From assembly GCF_900102495.1 (NCBI RefSeq), contig NZ_FMVQ01000001.1, positions 310,001 through 374,000 of the forward strand: a stretch of 64,000 bases of DNA. The letters are read 5' to 3'. Positions 38,391-46,665 of this stretch are shown here, in pieces; positions within the stretch are counted from its first letter, which is position 1; each line of letters opens with the position of its first letter. The notes beneath the pieces were generated by a model. It was not told the DNA's origin, made no database searches, and worked only from the letters and a program-made list of their open reading frames with translations. The stretch is from Nitrosospira sp. Nl5 (GTDB taxonomy: Bacteria; Pseudomonadota; Gammaproteobacteria; Burkholderiales; Nitrosomonadaceae). Position numbers and translations under genes: made by a program.

Positions 38391-38620
38391 ATGACAACAC
38401 GACGAGTTTGGAACTGAATCGGGCGTTGCTCAGATGTGATGAAGCGATGCGAGAATTGATGGCTAAAGCTGATCCTGCTAAGAATGAAGATATGGTACGG
38501 ATAACCAATCTGTTTTCTGAGTATTTGCGCGATCCAGGTTACTTGCCGGAACATGGAAGCAGACTGCTTAAATTACGAGATGAAATTTATCGTCGATACG
38601 TACAATCATTAAAAAAATAA
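38387..38620 (+). CDS. Small acidic phage protein
   Basis: 77 residues from GTG 38387 (GTGA overlap). Helical throughout (LELNRALLRCDEAMRELMAK; DMVRITNLFSEYLRDPGYLP). Last gene of the rightward early operon before a terminator-like hairpin. Function unknown. Confidence 0.6.
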   Translation: MNDNTTSLELNRALLRCDEAMRELMAKADPAKNEDMVRITNLFSEYLRDPGYLPEHGSRLLKLRDEIYRRYVQSLKK

Positions 38621-38703
38621 CTCTTGATTAGCCCCCCAATATAGGATATGCTTCTGTTACCGTGTGAGTATTCCGCGCACAGATAAATCCTCCCTAAATG
38701 TAG

Positions 38704-38724
38704 CCCGCCGCCGAGCGGGTATTT
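38704..38724 (+). terminator. Possible early-operon terminator
   Basis: CCCGC-CGCCGA-GCGGG hairpin followed by TATTTTT, 83 bp after the last early gene and 23 bp before the terminase-linked HNH gene. It is a candidate target for late antitermination. Confidence 0.6.
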
Positions 38725-38746
38725 TTACGCCCATTCCCCCGGCTAT

Positions 38747-39049
38747 ATGCCCAAGCAGACACGCGCAACCGCAGCACAGCGGGGCTATGGCGCTGCGTGG
38801 CAGAAGTACCGAATAGGTTACCTACGCAGTCATCCGTACTGCGTTAAGTGCAACAAGATAGCGTCAGTAGTAGACCACATCACACCCCATCGTGGCGATC
38901 AAGCCAGATTCTGGGATAAGTCGAATCACCAAGCGCTGTGCAAGCTATGCCATGACAGCTACAAGCAACGGCTGGAGAAGTCTGGACGTGTAGCTGGATG
39001 TGACGTGTCAGGTAGGCCGATTGATCCTAATCATCATTGGAATCGTTAG
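38747..39049 (+). CDS. HNH endonuclease next to terminase
   Basis: 100 residues. GYGAAWQKYRIGYLRSHPYC, VKCNKIASVVDHITPHRGDQ and LCKLCHDSYKQRLEKSGR give a complete Cys/His HNH domain. HNH proteins directly upstream of P27-type small terminases are part of the packaging machine in many cos phages and stimulate terminase cutting. Its position fits that role. Confidence 0.9.
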   Translation: MPKQTRATAAQRGYGAAWQKYRIGYLRSHPYCVKCNKIASVVDHITPHRGDQARFWDKSNHQALCKLCHDSYKQRLEKSGRVAGCDVSGRPIDPNHHWNR

Positions 39050-39052
39050 GAG

Positions 39053-39241
39053 TTAGGCGGGTGGCTCAGTAACGGGTTGTGGATTGTAATCTTGCGCAAG
39101 ATCGATGTCCGGGAACTCCCGTTGAATCATGGTGCAGACCTTCCCAATCGCCTCATCACGGGTATTACCAGAAGCTGTGTATGGACCAATAGGGTCGTTT
39201 GATGGACTTCTGGGTAGATAAGTTACTTTCCAATCCGGCAT
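39053..39241 (-). CDS. Small HicB/DUF1902-like or unassigned leftward protein
   Basis: 62 residues, GGAGAG site before the ATG, on the opposite strand to the late genes. WKVTYLPRSPSNDPIGPYTA, GNTRDEAIGKVCTMIQREFP resembles the short strand-helix layout of HicB-like proteins, but the match is weak. Being leftward in the late region it may be expressed from its own promoter in the lysogen, like a moron. Confidence 0.5.
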   Translation of the reverse strand: MPDWKVTYLPRSPSNDPIGPYTASGNTRDEAIGKVCTMIQREFPDIDLAQDYNPQPVTEPPA

Positions 39242-39293
39242 AGCTCTCTCCTGTAGTAAGCGGATTCGCTAATCATACGGATATAACTCAATA

Positions 39294-39506
39294 ATGAACA
39301 GACAGTTTGAGAAGGAGTTGTGCGACGCGCTTGGGCTTGGTGACAGGCAGATTAAGGAACTCACTATCAGGTGCAATGCAGGGGAACCTACGACAGTACA
39401 CACAGTAGAGTTCCTAATTAATCCAGGCGTGAGCGTTGAGACTATATCAAGAACGTTTGACCTGGTAGAGCGCAAAGAAGACACAACATCTAGTATCGAG
39501 TGCTGA
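39294..39506 (+). CDS. Small phage protein
   Basis: 70 residues. N-terminal EKELCDALGLGDRQIKELTI, RCNAGEPTTVHTVEFLINPG resembles small phage proteins in which a strand pair follows a helix; no family named. Divergent from the gene at 39053, with 52 bp between the starts. Confidence 0.55.
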   Translation: MNRQFEKELCDALGLGDRQIKELTIRCNAGEPTTVHTVEFLINPGVSVETISRTFDLVERKEDTTSSIEC

Positions 39507-39531
39507 GAATCGCGGAGTTATATACCTTTGG

Positions 39532-39547
39532 CCACTACATATAGTGG
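39532..39547. promoter_or_regulatory. Palindrome before the terminase genes
   Basis: CCACTA-CATA-TAGTGG, a perfect 6-bp palindrome followed by a G-run, 83 bp before the small terminase gene. It may be part of the cos region or an operator; no T-run follows. Confidence 0.35.
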
Positions 39548-39629
39548 GGGGGCATCAAAAGTCTACCGCTTCTGGCTTCAGACCGCGCTCAATCCTTTCC
39601 TTTCATAAATCGTAACAAAATCCAAGTTT

Positions 39630-40049
39630 ATGGCTAAAAAATCTGCCGCTAGTTTAGCGTCGGTTTCTACACTGCCGCGCAAAGACTCTCGTCTTATTCC
39701 GCCGGCGTCGCTCACAGCGCGTCAAAAGGAATTGTGGGTTGAGATCGTATCGGCTAAGCCCGCGGACTGGTTCACTGTTGATGCCCAAGCTCTCCTTGTC
39801 GGGTACGTCAAGGCCATTTCCTCACACGAGATAATTTCCGCAAGGGTTGACGCTTTAGAAGCTGGGGTGTTCGCTAATTGTCTTGATCTGAAAGACGAAG
39901 ACAAGCTTTATGCCATGCAAGAGCGGCAAGCTCGATTGGTTCAGTCTTTCGCCACAAAGATGCGCCTTACTCAGCAGGCGCGGTACACGACAGGCTCAGC
40001 CGCAACAGCATCTGCGAAAGCTGGCATTGCCAGGCCGTGGCAAAAGTAG
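39630..40049 (+). CDS. Terminase small subunit, P27 family
   Basis: 139 residues. IPPASLTARQKELWVEIVSA and WFTVDAQALLVGYVKAISSH match the P27-type terminase small subunit (PPxxLxxxxxxxW... and D..LL..Y). It binds the packaging site and loads the large subunit. The large-subunit gene overlaps its 3' end by 13 bp. Confidence 0.9.
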   Translation: MAKKSAASLASVSTLPRKDSRLIPPASLTARQKELWVEIVSAKPADWFTVDAQALLVGYVKAISSHEIISARVDALEAGVFANCLDLKDEDKLYAMQERQARLVQSFATKMRLTQQARYTTGSAATASAKAGIARPWQK

Positions 40050-41557
40050 AGACTCGCGCCGAGCGGAATATTGCATGGATCGAGCAGTATTGCCACATAC
40101 CGGAAGGCAAGTTTGTAGGTAGGCCGGTTAAGCTATCCGCGGATCAGAAAGAATGGATCAGGGCGATATACGACAGCCCGACAAGAACATTCATCCTGTC
40201 GATGGCGCGGAAGAACGCCAAGACAGCAACGGCCGCATTCTTGCTTCTGCTCCACTTGTGCGGGCCGGAAGCGCGGCAGAATTCACAGCTAATCAGCGCA
40301 GCGCAAAGCAAAGAACAAGCAGCGTTACTTTTTGACCTGGCGTCAAAAATCGTCAGATTTTCTCCGGACCTGACCCAGTATGTGCTGATCCGGGACACGG
40401 CGAAACAGTTAGCCTGTCCTGAAATAGGAACGCTTTACCGCGCAATGTCGGCTGATGTAGCGACCTCCATGGGGAAGTCGCCGGCATTCGTCGTGCATGA
40501 CGAACTCGGACAAGTAAAGGGGCCGAAGTCTCCGCTGTACGAAGCGATCGAGACCGCATGCGGCGCACAGGAAGAGCCTCTCTCGATCATCATATCGACG
40601 CAAGCGCCCACAGACGCTGATCTGTTGAGCGTATTGATTGATGACGCGATTACTGGCGCGGATCCAGAATTAAAGGTACGGCTCTACACAGCTCCGCTTG
40701 ATGCTGACGCTTTCGACGTAGAGACGATACGCAAAGCAAACCCGCATTTCGACACCTTCATGAACAAGAAGGAGGTCATGAAATCAGCGGCGAGCGCCAG
40801 GCGCATGCCGTCGTCTGAAGCAGGTTACAGAAACCTGATACTGAATCAACGAGTCGAGGCGCGATCACCTTTCGTCTCGCGACAAGTATGGTTGGATAAC
40901 TCAGGCAAGCCGGTTGACGACTTCTCCGGAATGGATGTTTACGGCGGCCTGGACTTATCCAGCGTTTCCGATTTAACCGCCCTGGTGCTGCTGGCCAGAC
41001 CAGCCGATACGTGGCACATAAAACCCACCTTTTGGCTTCCTTCAGAAGGATTGGCTGAGAAGGCGCGCGCTGATCGCGTTGCATACGATGTCTGGGCGAA
41101 TCAAGGATTTCTTGAGACTACTCCCGGCCGCGCAATCGAATATGAGTTCGTTGCTGAATACTTGCGCGGTGTCTTTGACTATTGCAACGTGAAGGCCATC
41201 GCCTTCGACCGTTACAACATGCGGTTTCTGAAGCCGTGGCTTGAGCGCGTTGGATTCACCGAGGAAGAATTGGAGCGGTTCATCGAGTTCGGGCAGGGGT
41301 TTGTTTCGATGTCTCCTGCTATTCGAGAATTGGAATCGCTTCTGTTGGCCAGCAAGTTAGAACATGGCAATCACCCTGTTTTAACGATGTGCGCAGCGAA
41401 TGCCACGGTGGTTAAAGACCCGGCAGAGAATCGCAAATTTACCAAAGCGAAACAGACTGGCCGTATTGACGGCATGGTGGCTCTCGCTATGGCGGTGGGC
41501 ATGGCGATGTCGATGGAAGGTGAATCGATTCACACGCAAGCATTTGTTGACCTATGA
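40037..41557 (+). CDS. Terminase large subunit
   Basis: 506 residues from GTG 40037. ATPase domain: SMARKNAKTATAAFLLLLHL (Walker A variant), VVHDELGQVKGPKSPLYEAI (Walker B with catalytic Glu), IISTQAPTDADLLSVLIDD (coupling motif). Nuclease domain: MDVYGGLDLSSVSDLTALVL with catalytic Asp and AFDRYNMRFL later. HK97/phiE125-like Terminase_1. It packages DNA into the prohead and cuts it. Confidence 0.95.
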   Translation: MAKVETRAERNIAWIEQYCHIPEGKFVGRPVKLSADQKEWIRAIYDSPTRTFILSMARKNAKTATAAFLLLLHLCGPEARQNSQLISAAQSKEQAALLFDLASKIVRFSPDLTQYVLIRDTAKQLACPEIGTLYRAMSADVATSMGKSPAFVVHDELGQVKGPKSPLYEAIETACGAQEEPLSIIISTQAPTDADLLSVLIDDAITGADPELKVRLYTAPLDADAFDVETIRKANPHFDTFMNKKEVMKSAASARRMPSSEAGYRNLILNQRVEARSPFVSRQVWLDNSGKPVDDFSGMDVYGGLDLSSVSDLTALVLLARPADTWHIKPTFWLPSEGLAEKARADRVAYDVWANQGFLETTPGRAIEYEFVAEYLRGVFDYCNVKAIAFDRYNMRFLKPWLERVGFTEEELERFIEFGQGFVSMSPAIRELESLLLASKLEHGNHPVLTMCAANATVVKDPAENRKFTKAKQTGRIDGMVALAMAVGMAMSMEGESIHTQAFVDL

Positions 41558-42813
41558 CCCTATTTCAAGCGATTACCACTGCGGTTAAAGGCTGGCGGGG
41601 GTCTTCGCGTCCGCAAAACGTTACTTATAGTGACGCTGTGATGGAGGCGTTCGGCGTTCTGCCCGGTTCGTCGGGATTTGTTGTGAACGCTATCTCTGCT
41701 ATGCGCGTGTCTGCCGTCTCCGCTTGCGTGCAAAAGATCGCAGGCACCATCTCAACGCTTCGGTTGGATGTGCTGATGCAGGATGGTGAGAACGAGGTCA
41801 GGCTCCCTCGTGATGACCTTTGGTACAAGCTAAACGAACAGCCAGCAGCGCAATTTACGGCTACGAGTCATTGGGAAAACTCGATCACTGCTCAATTGCT
41901 GCGCGGCGATGGCTATACGTGGATTCGCCGCGCACCTAATAACAGCATCCGAGAGTTGCTACCTTTACCGTGGTCGGGCGTGTCACCGGTGCGTCAGCAG
42001 GATGGAAGCGTGCGTTATTACGTCTCTTTACCTGATTACGGTATAACGACATGGTTGCACCCATCTGAAATACTCCATTTCCCTGGTCACGGGTTTGATG
42101 GCGTGAGATCAATGAGCGTGATCGCTTATGGGGCGAAGGCAGCAGTCGGGAATGCCCTTGCTATGGACGAATACAGCGGTAAGTTTTTCGCCAACGGCGC
42201 GCATCCTTCGATTGTAATCAAAGCGCCCAACAAGATGAGCGAGGATCAGAAAACGCAGCTTCGCGAATCTTTTGTCAGCAAATATTCAGGCCCAGACAAT
42301 TTCCATAAGATTCCTCTAATTCTTACAGAGGGATTGGACGCCAAAGAAATAAGTTTGTCAGCGGAAGATGCGCAACTGCTTGAAGCGCGCAAATTCCAGG
42401 TGACGGACATTGCTCGTGCGTTTGGCGTTCCTCCCCATATGATCGGGGAGACAACGGGAAGCTCCGCTGTCGGCGCTGGCTATGAGCAGCAAGCTCGTGA
42501 CTTCGTGATGCACACGTTGCGCTTGCATCTTAAGCGACTAGAGCAAGAGCTGAACCGTAAACTTTTTCCTCGCGATACCGGCCGTTTCGTCCGCTTCGAT
42601 TTGGGTGATCTGATCGAGGGAGACAGCAAGGCGCAGGCCGAATACAACCGCGCTGCCCTTGGTGGGCCTGGTACAGGTATGGGCTGGATGATGGTTGATG
42701 AAATACGCAAGACCAAGGGTCTGAAGCCGCTTGGTGGAGCTTGCGCAGAAATCTTTGATCCGCGCACAACGAACGGGAAAAAAAATGAAAATACTGCAAC
42801 TCCTGCGGGATAA
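41554..42813 (+). CDS. HK97-family portal protein
   Basis: 419 residues, ATGA overlap with terminase. Portal features: SAVSACVQKIAGTISTLRLD, LLRGDGYTWIRRAPNNSIRE, ILHFPGHGFDGVRSMSVIAY, RKFQVTDIARAFGVPPHMIG and a C-terminal Gly/Lys tail. It forms the dodecameric ring at the packaging vertex. The 3' end overlaps the protease gene by 29 bp. Confidence 0.95.
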   Translation: MTLFQAITTAVKGWRGSSRPQNVTYSDAVMEAFGVLPGSSGFVVNAISAMRVSAVSACVQKIAGTISTLRLDVLMQDGENEVRLPRDDLWYKLNEQPAAQFTATSHWENSITAQLLRGDGYTWIRRAPNNSIRELLPLPWSGVSPVRQQDGSVRYYVSLPDYGITTWLHPSEILHFPGHGFDGVRSMSVIAYGAKAAVGNALAMDEYSGKFFANGAHPSIVIKAPNKMSEDQKTQLRESFVSKYSGPDNFHKIPLILTEGLDAKEISLSAEDAQLLEARKFQVTDIARAFGVPPHMIGETTGSSAVGAGYEQQARDFVMHTLRLHLKRLEQELNRKLFPRDTGRFVRFDLGDLIEGDSKAQAEYNRAALGGPGTGMGWMMVDEIRKTKGLKPLGGACAEIFDPRTTNGKKNENTATPAG

Positions 42814-43513
42814 CGCTGATCGCGAGAGGCTGCCCGTCAACCTCCAGCGCAGTGAGAGCGAGGCGACGATCTATATCTATGACGTGATAGACCCTTTTTG
42901 GGGTGTGAGCGCGCTGAGCGTAATCGATGCTATCGCTCAGGCCGGAGATGCGAAAGTGCTGCATATTCACATCAACAGTCCGGGCGGTGACGTATTTGAA
43001 GGCCGCGCGATCATGGCAGCGATTAGCCGATTTGATGGCAAGACTATCGCGCACATCGACAGTCTGTGCGCCAGCGCTGCGACCAGTGTTGCGTTGGCCT
43101 GCGATGAGGTCGAGATGTCGGATGGTGCGTTCTTCATGATTCACAACGCGTCCGGCTTGGTCTGGGGCGACAAGACGGATATGCGGGAAACTGCCGATCT
43201 GCTGGAAAAGATCGAAGGCGCGATTATCAATGACTACACGACAAAGACAGGAAAGGACGCTGAGCAGGTAGTCGCATGGATGGACGCGGTGACTTGGTTC
43301 ACGGCTCAAGAAGCTATCGACAATGGTTTCGTTGACCGGTTGGCTACGACTGCAAAGGCCAAAAACACGTGGAATCTTGCGGCATTTGCCAATGCCCCTG
43401 CATCCCTACTAATGCCTGGGCCTGAAAAAGCGCAGGAGGAAAAGCCGTCAGATAAGAAACCAACCATGACCCTAACAAACGCGAACAAGTTACGGCTGCT
43501 ACAGATTGTTTAG
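42785..43513 (+). CDS. ClpP-like prohead (head maturation) protease
   Basis: 242 residues from ATG 42785. ClpP-type serine protease: HINSPGGDVFEGRAIMAAIS, SLCASAATSVALACDEVEMS with nucleophile Ser97, FFMIHNAS with His120. It processes the scaffold and capsid during HK97-type head maturation. The C-terminal TMTLTNANKLRLLQIV resembles the opening of a scaffold domain that is cut short here by a stop. Confidence 0.93.
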   Translation: MKILQLLRDNADRERLPVNLQRSESEATIYIYDVIDPFWGVSALSVIDAIAQAGDAKVLHIHINSPGGDVFEGRAIMAAISRFDGKTIAHIDSLCASAATSVALACDEVEMSDGAFFMIHNASGLVWGDKTDMRETADLLEKIEGAIINDYTTKTGKDAEQVVAWMDAVTWFTAQEAIDNGFVDRLATTAKAKNTWNLAAFANAPASLLMPGPEKAQEEKPSDKKPTMTLTNANKLRLLQIV

Positions 43514-43559
43514 CGCTTCTCGCGCATAACACCGAAGAGGGCCGGATGCCCTTGCAATT

Positions 43560-43582
43560 AAGCCCCTTCTGGGGCTTTTTTT
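43560..43582 (+). terminator. Terminator between protease and capsid genes
   Basis: AGCCCC-TTCT-GGGGCT hairpin followed by seven T, 46 bp after the protease stop and 15 bp before the capsid start. Strong in form, so late transcription must pass it by antitermination or it must attenuate. Confidence 0.85.
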
Positions 43583-43597
43583 ATGAAGGAATGAAAG

Positions 43598-44791
43598 ATG
43601 AATATTCAAGCATTGCGCGAGAAGATTGCAAACCTCGCTACCCAAGCTAAGCACATTCTTGCCGAAAAGGGCGATCAGACTTGGACCTCTGAAGATCAGG
43701 CCAAGTTTGACAATCTTGCTAACGAGATCGAGCTTACCAAAAGTCAGATCAAGGCAGAAGAGCGCCTCCGCGAACTGGATGCCGACAAGTTCTTCGAGAA
43801 CACCAGTAAGGACATTGGCAAACGCGGCGAAGATGAAATCGATGCCTTGACCGCAGTTGCCCTGTATATGCGCCATGGCAGCGATGTTACCCCAGAGCAG
43901 GCTGTAGCGATCCGTAACGCGATGTCAACAACCACGACTACCGAAGGCGGCTACACCGTGCCGTCGGAAGTGGCGGCTATGGTTATCGACAAACTAAAGG
44001 CATTCGGAGGTATGCGCGAGGTTGCGAGCATCCTGACGACAGAGACAGGCGTCAACATGAACTGGCCGACCTCGGACGGCACTGCGGATGTGGGCGCGAT
44101 CGTCGGGCAGAACACTGCAGTTAACGCCGCAGACATCACGTTCGGAACCATCGGACTGAATCCGTTCTACTACACCTCGAACAAGATTGCCCTGCCCTTG
44201 GAACTAATCCAGGACAGCGCCATCGACGTCGTGGCCTACGTGGTTGACCGCCTAGCAACCCGCATCGCGCGCATCCAGAACACACACTTTACGACCGGCG
44301 CCGGCACAACCCTCCCTGATGGCGTGATTCCGAAGTCGAGCACCGGCAAGACTGGAACTACGGGACAGACCCTGACCGTCATTTACGACGATCTGGTTGA
44401 TCTGAAACATTCCGTGAACCGCGCGTATCGCAAGAACGCTCGCTTCATGATGAACGATCTGTCGGTCGCCGTCGTGTCGAAGCTCAAAGACACCACAGGC
44501 CGCCCGATATGGGTCCCTAGCGTGGTTGTTGACGCGCCCGATACGCTTCTAGGCTTCCCGGTTGCCATCAATGATGACGTGGCTGTAATGGCCGCAAACG
44601 CCAAGTCGATCGCATTTGGTGACCTCTCTAAGTACACCATCCGCGACATAGCCAATACGACCGTTCTGCGCCGCTTCGACGACAGCGCGTTTGCCCTGTC
44701 GAACCAAGTCGGATTCTGCGGCTGGACACGATCGGGCGGCAACCTGCTCGACACCGCTGCCGTGAAGTTGTACGTGAACTCCGCCACCTAA
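43598..44791 (+). CDS. Major capsid protein, HK97 fold
   Basis: 397 residues. Residues 1-75 form a coiled-coil delta (scaffold) domain (NIQALREKIANLATQAKHIL), removed by the protease. The remainder is an HK97-type capsid: TTTTEGGYTVPSEVAAMVID at the N-arm, NPFYYTSNKIALPLELIQDS, HFTTGAGTTLPDGVI, ARFMMNDLSVAVVSKLKDTT and GFPVAINDDVAVMA. AAGGA precedes the ATG. Confidence 0.95.
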   Translation: MNIQALREKIANLATQAKHILAEKGDQTWTSEDQAKFDNLANEIELTKSQIKAEERLRELDADKFFENTSKDIGKRGEDEIDALTAVALYMRHGSDVTPEQAVAIRNAMSTTTTTEGGYTVPSEVAAMVIDKLKAFGGMREVASILTTETGVNMNWPTSDGTADVGAIVGQNTAVNAADITFGTIGLNPFYYTSNKIALPLELIQDSAIDVVAYVVDRLATRIARIQNTHFTTGAGTTLPDGVIPKSSTGKTGTTGQTLTVIYDDLVDLKHSVNRAYRKNARFMMNDLSVAVVSKLKDTTGRPIWVPSVVVDAPDTLLGFPVAINDDVAVMAANAKSIAFGDLSKYTIRDIANTTVLRRFDDSAFALSNQVGFCGWTRSGGNLLDTAAVKLYVNSAT

Positions 44792-44800
44792 GAATAAGGC

Positions 44801-44818
44801 GCGGCCCTTCGGGGCCGC
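44801..44818 (+). other. Hairpin after the capsid gene
   Basis: GCGGCCC-TTCG-GGGCCGC, very stable UUCG-capped stem with only two T after it. Probably protects or separates the abundant capsid message rather than terminating. Confidence 0.55.
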
Positions 44819-44834
44819 TTCCTGAGGGGAAGAA

Positions 44835-45032
44835 ATGGCAAAGATAAAGAGTGAAAAGGTAGCAAAAGCTACCAAGAAAGCCCGCGTTCTTCTGGCTCTG
44901 TCAGTGAACGGCGTGGCATACCAGCCGAATCAGATTATCGAGGCTGATGACGATTTACTTAATGCGCTGGTCGGCCAAGTCGACCCGCATCCTGACGCGG
45001 TCGCTTATTGCGAGGGAATAAAGAATGGCTAA
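44835..45032 (+). CDS. Small head-associated protein
   Basis: 65 residues. Basic N-terminus then LLALSVNGVAYQPNQIIEAD DD, PHPDAVAYCEGIKNG: the pattern of short proteins encoded after capsids in many siphoviruses (FI-like or neck-associated). Function unproven. Overlaps the next gene by 8 bp. Confidence 0.65.
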   Translation: MAKIKSEKVAKATKKARVLLALSVNGVAYQPNQIIEADDDLLNALVGQVDPHPDAVAYCEGIKNG

Positions 45033-45417
45033 ATACGCTCACGCAGATTTCCTCGATGGCGGTTTTACCTACTTCAAGGTGAACTGCAACAAGATGATTC
45101 TGCTGAAGGCTTACGCTGATGCAGACGCCTATGCGACGGTGAATGTCACGAACAATATCTGTGAGGTTGCCGTAGCTACAGGCGATTTTGCGTTGTCCGG
45201 CGCAGATAATGCCGCCCGCGTGATGACCTCCGCGATCAAGAGCGGCGTAGCTTCTGGCAATTCGGTCAACGGCGTTGATGATTTGCACATTGCATTCGTG
45301 GATACCTTGAACAGTAAAGTGCTGTGGGTCACGGACGAAACAAGCGATCAGTCAGTAACAAGCGGGAATACCGTTAACTTTCCCGCACTTACCTACACTG
45401 CCGAACAGCCTACCTAA
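45025..45417 (+). CDS. Probable head decoration protein
   Basis: 130 residues, no cysteines of note, beta-rich (FTYFKVNCNKMILLKAYADA; NNICEVAVATGDFALSGADN; LHIAFVDTLNSKVLWVTDET). Position directly after the capsid and its composition fit a decoration or minor head protein. No named family. The next gene starts immediately after its stop. Confidence 0.6.
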   Translation: MAKYAHADFLDGGFTYFKVNCNKMILLKAYADADAYATVNVTNNICEVAVATGDFALSGADNAARVMTSAIKSGVASGNSVNGVDDLHIAFVDTLNSKVLWVTDETSDQSVTSGNTVNFPALTYTAEQPT

Positions 45418-46665
45418 ATGTCAGTAAATTTCGGAACAAACAATACGGGGAGGTACTTTTCCTGCCCGGATCACGCTGATTTCACTCTCTCTGGTGATCA
45501 TACGTGGATCATGGTGATGGCGCCTTATACCGCCAGCTCAACTAACCCCAAGTATTTTCTGAGCAATGGGCCCATTGACTCGGCCAACGCAGTTAACCTT
45601 TTTGTAGCCAGCTCAACAAGCTCGCTCGGTTATTCGATGAATGGTCCGAATGTCCAGACGTCAGTATCGATGACCACTGGGCAGTTTGCTTTGTGCTACG
45701 GCAGAAGGATTTCCGGGTCAGTACGTACGGGAGAGATTAGCCTCTCAACTTTTACGCACAATCAGTCGGTAGCCAGGTCAGAATCTGGCGTCTGTGACGG
45801 CGGCAATCTATACATCGGATGCCGCTCTGACCTGAGCTCCACTAGGATGGCGCAAGGCCATATATCCTGGGTCGCGCTGCTGAGTACTGGCCTGTCAGAC
45901 GCTGATCTGGTTGCATTGGCGAACGGCACCAAGGTTCTGGTGGACGATTTTAGCGCCAACATTGTCGAGCTGTGGGATATGGCCGCGAACGCGGCGACCA
46001 TCACAGGTAGTAGTGGGCACGTTCTCACCCGAGTCGGAACAGGTTTCGGAACGGATGGCACAGACCCGCTACCGTATACCACAGGCTCTACGACGATTGC
46101 ATTTTCCGGCACGATAGCAACACAAAATGGCAATGTAGATTCAGTTTTCAGCCTCGATGTAAGCTCGTATTTCTCAGGTAGTGAGACGCCATTCAGCTAT
46201 TCACTGCAAGCAGGCACTCTACCAGCAGGATTGTCGTTATCTGGCAGCGTCATATCCGGCACTCCAACAGGCGTGGAAACACAGGCCGGCATTGTCATAC
46301 GCGGCACAGATACAGCCACAAGCACAGCCGATTCAAATACATTCAGCATCGACATAGCGGCGGCTATCGTGTCCACCAAAGGGATACAGATAACGCTTAA
46401 TAGCCGCGCATCGTTGGAGCCGGTCGTGTCAGTAACTGCTATTACTGCTCGCTTTTGGGACTCCGCAACGGCGGCAGGGGCTCCGCTGCTCAAGACCGAT
46501 ACGGCATCCCTGGATGGCTCAGGCGTTATCGAACTCGACATAGATAGCGTCACATCGTTGTCGGTCGGAGATTACGGGTATTTGTCGCTGTATAAGGCAG
46601 GAGCGACTCCTGCTGATGATCTGCATTTCGCAGGGCGCGTGCCCGTCGTTGATATAGGTGCATAA
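45418..46665 (+). CDS. LamG-like plus Ig-like surface decoration protein
   Basis: 415 residues. Residues 1-180 resemble a concanavalin/LamG jelly roll (YFSCPDHADFTLSGDHTWIM; GNLYIGCRSDLSS; HISWVALLSTGLSDADLVAL). Residues ~215-310 are a putative Ig (He_PIG) domain: FSYSLQAGTLPAGLSLSGSV, ISGTPTGVETQAGIVIRGTD. The final ~90 residues form a third beta domain. Such modules decorate phage heads and may bind glycans. It precedes the M14-like protein. Confidence 0.75.
   Translation: MSVNFGTNNTGRYFSCPDHADFTLSGDHTWIMVMAPYTASSTNPKYFLSNGPIDSANAVNLFVASSTSSLGYSMNGPNVQTSVSMTTGQFALCYGRRISGSVRTGEISLSTFTHNQSVARSESGVCDGGNLYIGCRSDLSSTRMAQGHISWVALLSTGLSDADLVALANGTKVLVDDFSANIVELWDMAANAATITGSSGHVLTRVGTGFGTDGTDPLPYTTGSTTIAFSGTIATQNGNVDSVFSLDVSSYFSGSETPFSYSLQAGTLPAGLSLSGSVISGTPTGVETQAGIVIRGTDTATSTADSNTFSIDIAAAIVSTKGIQITLNSRASLEPVVSVTAITARFWDSATAAGAPLLKTDTASLDGSGVIELDIDSVTSLSVGDYGYLSLYKAGATPADDLHFAGRVPVVDIGA

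Noticed and set aside
42785-43597. Frameshift joining protease to a scaffold domain
   Set aside because: The capsid protein already carries the N-terminal scaffold-like domain, and no slippery run exists before the protease stop.
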